Shown here: positions 17,539-22,500 of the stretch, piece after piece | How positions within the stretch are numbered: the first letter of the stretch is position 1 | Layout of the letters: each line of letters starts with the position of its first letter | Assembly (NCBI GenBank): GCA_963575745.1 | Contig: CAUYUJ010014264.1 | Span: 222,829 to 245,328 of the forward strand | Length of the DNA stretch: 22,500 nt | DNA from: Prorocentrum cordatum | Lineage: Eukaryota; Sar; Dinophyceae; Prorocentrales; Prorocentraceae | Direction of reading: 5' to 3' | Position numbers and translations under genes: made by a program | The notes under the pieces: generated by a model | Databases searched by the model: none | What the model was told of the DNA's origin: nothing | What the model saw: only the letters and a program-made list of their open reading frames with translations

Positions 17539-18314
17539 GGATGCTTTTCATGACCTCCACCGCCGTTTCGCCATCGCTCTCGTCGTCCTGGTTCGCTGAG
17601 TCCCCCCCGACTGCCACCCTCCTGAACTTGGTCCCCTCCTTGCCCTTGCCTCCGCCTTTGCCATCTCCGAATGGGCTCTTCTTGGAGGTGCGTGACTTGT
17701 CGTCCACCTCCATCGCTGCCTGGGCCTTCTCGGCCGTGATCGGGGGTAGGGCCCAGGTCGCCATGGGTAGTCTCTGGGGCTGGTAGTGAAATATATGCTT
17801 CAGCCGATCGTTGCACGTGAGTCCGTATATGCACCTGCAGAGCCGAAAGGCTCGGGAAGTCGTCACCACAAGCTGGACATACATAGCATGTTGGTTCCTC
17901 GACTTTGTGAACGAAGTGGTGTCGGTCCGCGTGGCACACCCGCTTCAAAAATAGGTTCCTGACATGCTGTCGTGCGACGGCACGGTTACTAAAAGTCGTC
18001 ATACACCACGGGCACTGATTTGTAACAGTCAACACTTGGCATATAGCTCTGTGTCTGTGCGTCCCTCCCTCCGTAAACCTCATATGAGCATACCATCCTC
18101 GCTGTTCGTGGAACTGCAGTCCGCACTCGCTCCCGTCCTCATTGAGTTCCCGACACACCCACACTGCTGGTTCTGCTGCTGGAGGAGGAGGGACAGGAGG
18201 GTCGCGCTCTGAGGGTTCTAATGTGGGTTCAGTGCTCCAGAAGGCCTTCCGAAGATGTGAGAAATCAAGCTGCTCAAAATGACTGGCATACTCTCGAGTG
18301 AAGACCTTCAGCAC
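17535..18314 (-). pseudogene. Retroelement C2H2 zinc-finger segment (frame 1 of breaks)
   Basis: The open frame overlaps the end of the RT frame by about 40 bases and is +1 relative to it. It begins at a GTG, so no independent start is implied; translation probably once continued from the RT. Numbering from that codon: a possible first finger has Cys54, Cys64, His77 and His86; a second has Cys101-x2-Cys104, His117 and His128; the third is a textbook C2H2 with Cys146-x2-Cys149-x12-His162-x3-His166. Fingers of this kind in LINE proteins are usually assumed to bind nucleic acid. Past about residue 175 (17790) the conserved protein seems to leave this frame. The shift from the RT frame can be placed at a run of seven G (18319-18325, minus-strand sense): one base fewer would give a smooth join. 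Confidence 0.65.
17539..17800 (-). pseudogene. Retroelement charged linker segment (frame 2 of breaks)
   Basis: In the frame that is open from 17884 to 16862, the part from about 17800 to 17540 reads ALPPITAEKAQAAMEVDD, then a Lys/Gly-rich run (GDGKGGGKGKEG), then an acidic run (NQDDESDGETAVEVMKS). This is a plausible flexible linker between zinc fingers and tail, and it resembles linkers I associate with this family. Outside these limits the frame turns into unconvincing Ser/Arg/Pro-rich translation. The upstream change of frame is somewhere in 17740-17830 and cannot be placed exactly; a run of five C at 17741-17745 (minus-strand sense) is one candidate. Confidence 0.5.
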
Positions 18315-21300
18315 CTTGCCCCCCCAACTCCTGAAGAAGCTCCTCTCCTCCTTTGACAGACCCTATGGAATTCAGATCACCCACCACCTGGCTAGCCCAG
18401 GGATTACCGCGGTAGTCTCCATCTTCTGTCATCATAAGTCGGTAGTCCAGGATCGTCGGTTGTTCCTCAAACCTAAACTGGCCAAAAACTGCCGCAAGCA
18501 ATTGTCGATTATCCTGGGGATTCGTCGCGACCGATTGCCACCACTGGAGCCTGCGAATGCGGAGTTCTAAAAAGGTTGGTACCATTCTCAATGCTTTCCA
18601 GACTGCACGCGAAGGCATACTCGTATGCTTGGCGGTCCCATCGGGCTGTGGTGTTTTTAAGGTCCCCTCCCCATGCATCAAGGTACGCCCCCACTTCACC
18701 AAAAGGGCATCGATCGGTTCACAGTCCTTTTTTGAAACACAGTAAGCCTCCATCCCAGATAGGCCAGCTGATTGGACCCTCGCCCTGAAAACCAGAACCT
18801 GGAGGTGCCTCGGGACCTTGTCGGTAAACCAGAAACGCCCCATCGAATACCAAGCAAACTTCATACTCTGGATCACGGCCTCCCTATGCTTGCCCACTCG
18901 GTAAGACTGATTAAAGCGTCCCCCCAAGTACGTCGTGGTCGTGGCAACCGAACCAGAAAGCACACACAATCCACCAGACAGCTCACGAGATTCAACATGT
19001 GCTCCCTGCCCCACAAGACGCGGCACGACAACCTGTTTCCCGTGATTCTGAGCTCCTCCTACTGTGTGCAACTGCATGTCGAACTGCTCACTCGCTTTTC
19101 GGACGCTTGCTGCTAATCCCTGTGCAGTGCGAGCAATCAACTTGTGTGCAGCATCGTCGAGATAGACCGTGGTGCTCACGTCGATCGGGCATTCATCAGT
19201 ATCCCACGGGTGCTGGCATACTGAATCCTGGGCTGTCGGTTCTTGGCTGCGTAAATGCAGCCATGGGGCAAGCACAGTTCGGGCAAACGTCCTGATATAT
19301 TTACTGGGTGCGCTCTGATGTCCCTGGAGAACCCCCTCATTGACTAATGAATGACACGGTCCATCTTGTGCATCAATCGTAATACAGCTATTGTGATTGG
19401 TCGTGGTACCTATGAATACATCCTCAGGTGCAGCATGCATCATGTCAGTGTCGTCGAATGCTTCCAACCTAATACTGCCACATGCATTCGTCTGATCATA
19501 GAACACCGTTGCACGTGAGACCCCATGTGCTGCTAAGCGCCAGCCCGTCACAAGTTGGATAGTCAGAGCAGTCTCTCGTCGTCTGCATCTCAGCCCCCCA
19601 TGTAGACAGTCCAATAAGCCACGGTCAGTGTAGCAGTAGTCCCCCCTGTCTGTCACCGTTTTTGTGTATGCTTTACTGAAGTGACACATACGGTGCACAA
19701 CACGCAGGGCTTTCATACCGATGCTGCCTGAGGGTTTCGGTATCGGGCACGCCCAGGAACGGCTCCAGTCCCTCGGTAGCTTCCCCATCCCACGAACCAT
19801 CTTTAGGACCCCAAACAGACGCCTGTGAAACCAAAGCATATCAGGCAGGGTAGCGCTAAAGGCATGCTGATACTGACGCATTCGTGCACACAACATACTG
19901 GGATGAAGCAGCATGCGAAGAACCTCAAGGGGTATACTCCAGGGCGGACAGCTTTTCCGAAGTTTCATCTTGAGCACAGCTCGTCTGACTGCCGCAACGT
20001 CTCTCCCACATGCATCGCGCCAGTCGGGGTCATATAGGTCGAGGCCAGGCCCTGGGTCAGCTGGAACATCTGAGATCGGTGGCATGTCAACTACAGTGCA
20101 GCTCTGCCCTCCCTCCCTGCCAGGGCGGCCTAGGAACTCCGTCCACATCTCGCACGTGGGGCGTATCGCCATCGGCACATTGTGAAACCTCTTTCCTGGA
20201 CCTACTGCCGTCATCGCCATGCGACGCGACAGCCTCGCAACCAGGGCAAGGTCCCTCTTCCTCCAGGCCCCCTTAATTTGCTGGGCAAGGGAGTCAAGAC
20301 GCTGGGCACGAGCCTCTCTCGCATGCCTCCGAAGGTCACGCGTGACATTAGTCAGTTCTATACACACTCTGGCCAGCTCTGTAGTCCTCCCCTCCTCGTG
20401 ACCCTCCATGTTCCCCATCTGTTCCCTCAGATTGGCCCGACGAGTCAGTAGCTCACGTTGTTGTTCCCTCCCCTCCTGTACCGTCACATCATCGCGCGTG
20501 CGCTGTGCATAGTACTTATGAGCCACCTCCTGCACACACTTGACCAGAGACCCCCATGCATGATCAGGACAGTCATTATGCTCGTGCTGCATCCATGTAC
20601 TCTGGTCGTTCATACATGCACGCTCCACCTCCCGAAGAAACAGTCCCCGATCTTTTCCCACCATCAATCCTTGTGCGAGCCTATCCAGATCCCATCTGTG
20701 TTCTTTTTTGGATGAAACCGTTGGGAAGTCCAGTATATACCACACCTGCACTTGCAGCGGCCAGTGGTCCCACCGTCGGGCGGTATTCACCATCTGTAGC
20801 TTCCGACCCTTCCGTTCAAGGATACGTGAGTGGGAGATCGAGCGAAGCCAGCTTCGCGGTGCCGCAATGTAGTCAATACGCGTGCTGCCTCGGTGTCCGT
20901 AGTATGTGTCGTGGCCTCCTACAAACGTGTTTAGAAGACACAGCCCATATTTCCCCAGGAGCTCACGAATTTGCTTCATTGCAAAGTGCTCCTGGCGCGG
21001 CGCCAGCGGGCCCACAGGATCCAAGGCAGGATCTACTGGGGTGCCTCCCTCTCGCTGTATGCCCGCATGGTCGTTGAAGTCACCGCCTAGTACAATGGAC
21101 ACACGCGCGGGCTGTCGAGCACAGACACTGTCAACCCACCCCAATATTTCCCGCACGCATCTCTGGTATGCAGCCTCGTTCCGTCGTACCGACGGCCGTG
21201 GTGGCAGGTACATGGCACAACATAGCAAATGAAACCGTCCACTTCTCACAATCACAGCGCCCACCCTCCCCTGTAAGGTGGGTGGTGGGGAAAGAATTTC

Positions 21301-21672
21301 CACAATATGTTGAGTACGAAACATGTCTTTTCTCAACCGTATTTGCACGCCCGCATGCACACTACGGAACGGTGTCCGTGCATATCCCCATGACAGTATG
21401 TGGGCCTTCTCATCTGGCACGTTAATACAGGGTGTGTCGTGCATGCGTTTCCGTAGTCGGGTCCCCGTCACAAACACAACGTCCTTTGTACTGAACTCTC
21501 GTGATACGTCCTGGCACCTTCCTGGTTGTATCAATGAACACACATTGTACGCTACAAAATTAAGAGGTCGAGGGGATGACATGCGGAGGAGACTCCAGGG
21601 AAAGGGAAAAAAAATGTGCGCAACAGTGACAGCGCAAGAGAGATACAGTAGGCGCGTATGCAAGGCCGCCAT
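18274..21672 (-). CDS. Endonuclease-reverse transcriptase of LINE-type retroelement
   Basis: There are 1,132 codons from the first ATG at 21672; the frame is open back to 21765 but only via a TTG and a Pro-rich repeat, and a second ATG lies at 21582. N-terminal APE-type endonuclease (about 35-310): AYNVCS 41-46, GDFN 197-200, TRIDY 264-268 and WDHWP 301-305 are present. The usual catalytic Glu of the QET motif is Gly70 in VTGTRLR. A charged, probably helical segment spans about 395-490. RT domain (about 625-900): a W..PIPK entry at 638-647, motif A FYDQTNACGS with Asp726, motif B QGHQSAP 783-789, motif C YLDD 837-840, and YLGG 915-918. Residues about 930-1110 form the thumb/connection region with RRLQWWQ. 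The last dozen residues after the G run are out of the conserved frame. The motifs needed for reverse transcription are intact; activity of the endonuclease is uncertain. Confidence 0.9.
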   Translation of the reverse strand: MAALHTRLLYLSCAVTVAHIFFPFPWSLLRMSSPRPLNFVAYNVCSLIQPGRCQDVSREFSTKDVVFVTGTRLRKRMHDTPCINVPDEKAHILSWGYARTPFRSVHAGVQIRLRKDMFRTQHIVEILSPPPTLQGRVGAVIVRSGRFHLLCCAMYLPPRPSVRRNEAAYQRCVREILGWVDSVCARQPARVSIVLGGDFNDHAGIQREGGTPVDPALDPVGPLAPRQEHFAMKQIRELLGKYGLCLLNTFVGGHDTYYGHRGSTRIDYIAAPRSWLRSISHSRILERKGRKLQMVNTARRWDHWPLQVQVWYILDFPTVSSKKEHRWDLDRLAQGLMVGKDRGLFLREVERACMNDQSTWMQHEHNDCPDHAWGSLVKCVQEVAHKYYAQRTRDDVTVQEGREQQRELLTRRANLREQMGNMEGHEEGRTTELARVCIELTNVTRDLRRHAREARAQRLDSLAQQIKGAWRKRDLALVARLSRRMAMTAVGPGKRFHNVPMAIRPTCEMWTEFLGRPGREGGQSCTVVDMPPISDVPADPGPGLDLYDPDWRDACGRDVAAVRRAVLKMKLRKSCPPWSIPLEVLRMLLHPSMLCARMRQYQHAFSATLPDMLWFHRRLFGVLKMVRGMGKLPRDWSRSWACPIPKPSGSIGMKALRVVHRMCHFSKAYTKTVTDRGDYCYTDRGLLDCLHGGLRCRRRETALTIQLVTGWRLAAHGVSRATVFYDQTNACGSIRLEAFDDTDMMHAAPEDVFIGTTTNHNSCITIDAQDGPCHSLVNEGVLQGHQSAPSKYIRTFARTVLAPWLHLRSQEPTAQDSVCQHPWDTDECPIDVSTTVYLDDAAHKLIARTAQGLAASVRKASEQFDMQLHTVGGAQNHGKQVVVPRLVGQGAHVESRELSGGLCVLSGSVATTTTYLGGRFNQSYRVGKHREAVIQSMKFAWYSMGRFWFTDKVPRHLQVLVFRARVQSAGLSGMEAYCVSKKDCEPIDALLVKWGRTLMHGEGTLKTPQPDGTAKHTSMPSRAVWKALRMVPTFLELRIRRLQWWQSVATNPQDNRQLLAAVFGQFRFEEQPTILDYRLMMTEDGDYRGNPWASQVVGDLNSIGSVKGGEELLQELGGQGAEGLHSRVCQSF

Positions 21673-21689
21673 TGGTCCAAGCGGCGCCT

Positions 21690-21800
21690 GAGGAGGAGGA
21701 GGAGGAGGAGGAGGAGGAGTAGAGGGAGTAGGAGGAGGAGGAGGAGGAGGACGTCGACGTGCCAATGGTGGCGCTCAACCTTGAATGCCCGCGGTGGGGC
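21690..21800 (-). promoter_or_regulatory. Retroelement 5' leader module with GGA/TCC tract
   Basis: Two GGA-rich tracts (about 21691-21720 and 21730-21750) are followed by GACGTCGACGTGCCA and GTGGCGCTCAACCTTGAATG. The element is read from the minus strand, so this is its 5' leader just before the coding region. LINE 5' leaders usually hold the internal promoter; that role here is inferred only from position and from the recurrence of the module at 16.05-16.34 kb. Confidence 0.4.
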
Positions 21801-22230
21801 CGCCGCCGCCGCGACACGACGCCACCCAGCCGTGCAGAAAGCCATCCTGCAGCGGCGTGACCACCGCGCAGCGTTACGGCCACGCCACGCCGCGGCATCG
21901 CAGCGACGAGCTCCCGAGGCGCGGCGCAGAATCCCAGCAGATCGCGCAGCCAAAGGCGTGTGGGAACTCAGAGTCCTTCTCCTCCACCCTCTAAACTCCG
22001 CCTCCTGCCTGCCCTTCCACTTGCTTGGAGCCCTCCTCGTCCCTCCCCGCCCCTTCCTTTCCGACCCCTTCCCCCGCCCTCTTCCTCTGCCTGCCGCCGC
22101 TGATTTCCTCCTTCTTTTCCTTCTCCTACCTCTCCAATCACTCCCCTTCCTCCTGGGGAACTCTCTAGGAAGATGGTTCCGCCACCACTGTGCCCTTGAC
22201 CCAATCAAGTTGAAGGGATGGACAGGACAT
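21801..22230. other. GC-rich then pyrimidine-rich region, no gene seen
   Basis: CGCCGC-rich sequence (21800-21935) passes into a C/T-rich stretch (about 21980-22150). Minus-strand frames here are Arg/Gly-rich translations of this bias. No domain was recognised. Confidence 0.4.
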
Positions 22231-22235
22231 CGATG

Positions 22236-22410
22236 GCGATGTATATGTATATGTATATATATAAAAAATGTATGTGTGAATGATTGTGGCCCCACAGGTA
22301 ATGTCAGCTTGTGATCAACAAGTCCGTGGGGGCGCTTATATCTATGTATATTTATGCATATATATATGTGTATATATATATATGCATATACATACACAAA
22401 TAAATATAAT
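22236..22410. repeat. AT-rich TATATG-type simple repeats
   Basis: GTATATGTATATGTATATAT (about 22240-22260) and TATGCATATATATATGTG with further TA runs (22335-22405) stand out against the GC-rich surroundings. They are separated by about 70 bp of ordinary sequence. There is no coding. Confidence 0.85.
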
Positions 22411-22500
22411 AAGACAACAAAAGACATAGTTTCCCTGCTCGGGCACAATCGCGGGGTGGGGTGGCGCCCGCCAGATTGAAAATTAACGGCGGCGGTGCCG

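Larger units (their letters stand above)
16941..21800 (-). mobile_element. LINE-type (non-LTR) retroelement, dinoflagellate type
   Basis: This is a single long minus-strand coding region in the order endonuclease, RT, C2H2 zinc fingers, charged linker, C-terminal tail, with no LTRs, integrase or protease. In this class the endonuclease nicks target DNA and the RT copies the element RNA from the nick. The 5' part holds a GACGTCGACG/TCC-rich module (about 21690-21796). The 3' end is not visible: no long poly-A and no clear target-site duplication were found. The copy is nearly full length, but its coding region is split into four stretches by three +1 frame steps. The two outer limits are approximate. 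Confidence 0.75.

Noticed and set aside
21552-22448. 298-codon minus-strand frame upstream of the retroelement
   Set aside because: It runs over AT-repeat, purine-rich and TCC-repeat sequence and overlaps the retroelement leader in a different frame from the endonuclease; no gag-like or RNA-binding motif is visible.

Overview
The window looks like a piece of a GC-rich, repeat-saturated eukaryotic nuclear genome, most likely a dinoflagellate. The main support is a minus-strand non-LTR (LINE-type) retroelement at about 16.99-21.8 kb. Its layout is an APE-type endonuclease, then a reverse transcriptase, then C2H2 zinc fingers, then a conserved C-terminal tail, which I recognise from memory as the type common in Symbiodinium-like and Prorocentrum-like genomes. 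The degenerate 'CCCAAGATGGCC' repeats scattered through the window also recall Prorocentrum-type assemblies. That genus-level hint is from memory and weak. Nothing suggests a bacterium, phage or plasmid: there are no operons, no ribosome-binding-site-led gene strings and no CRISPR array.

Layout. 0-0.4 kb: a perfect 165-bp tandem duplication. 0.4-2.4 kb: degenerate CCCAAGA-type repeats, 54 uninterrupted GGA triplets and GC-rich simple sequence. 2.4-4.0 kb: a GTG-rich array of about 1.35 kb, bracketed by a direct repeat. 4.05-4.32 kb: a long G/C palindrome followed by a second one. 4.5-6.05 kb: more degenerate repeat, then about 1.4 kb of higher-complexity DNA without a recognisable gene. 6.2-9.7 kb: a dispersed repeat family (two plus-strand copies, one minus-strand copy, two fragments) whose body is built of about 41-bp units; an 88-bp tandem repeat and a 590-bp GTC/GTG array lie between the copies. 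9.7-11.25 kb: no recognisable gene. 11.27-11.44 and 13.74-13.92 kb: two diverged, oppositely oriented copies of an unknown short coding family. 11.49-13.14 kb: three adjoining minisatellites (42, about 62 and about 42 bp). 13.4-13.56 kb: two hairpins. 13.9-16.05 kb: no recognisable gene, with more degenerate repeat. 16.05-16.35 kb: tandem copies of a unit also found at the 5' end of the retroelement. 16.99-21.8 kb: the retroelement. 21.8-22.5 kb: pyrimidine-rich and then AT-rich simple sequence.

Only the retroelement is a confident coding region. Its endonuclease-RT frame is open for 1,132 codons from an ATG. Downstream, the zinc-finger, linker and tail segments lie in successive frames, each stepped +1, so this copy is either degenerate or carries assembly indels. 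Many other long open frames come from stop-poor GC-rich or triplet-repeat DNA and are not reported as genes. I found no host gene, tRNA, rRNA or defence system. The best candidate for something undescribed is the short conserved coding family at 11.3 and 13.8 kb.
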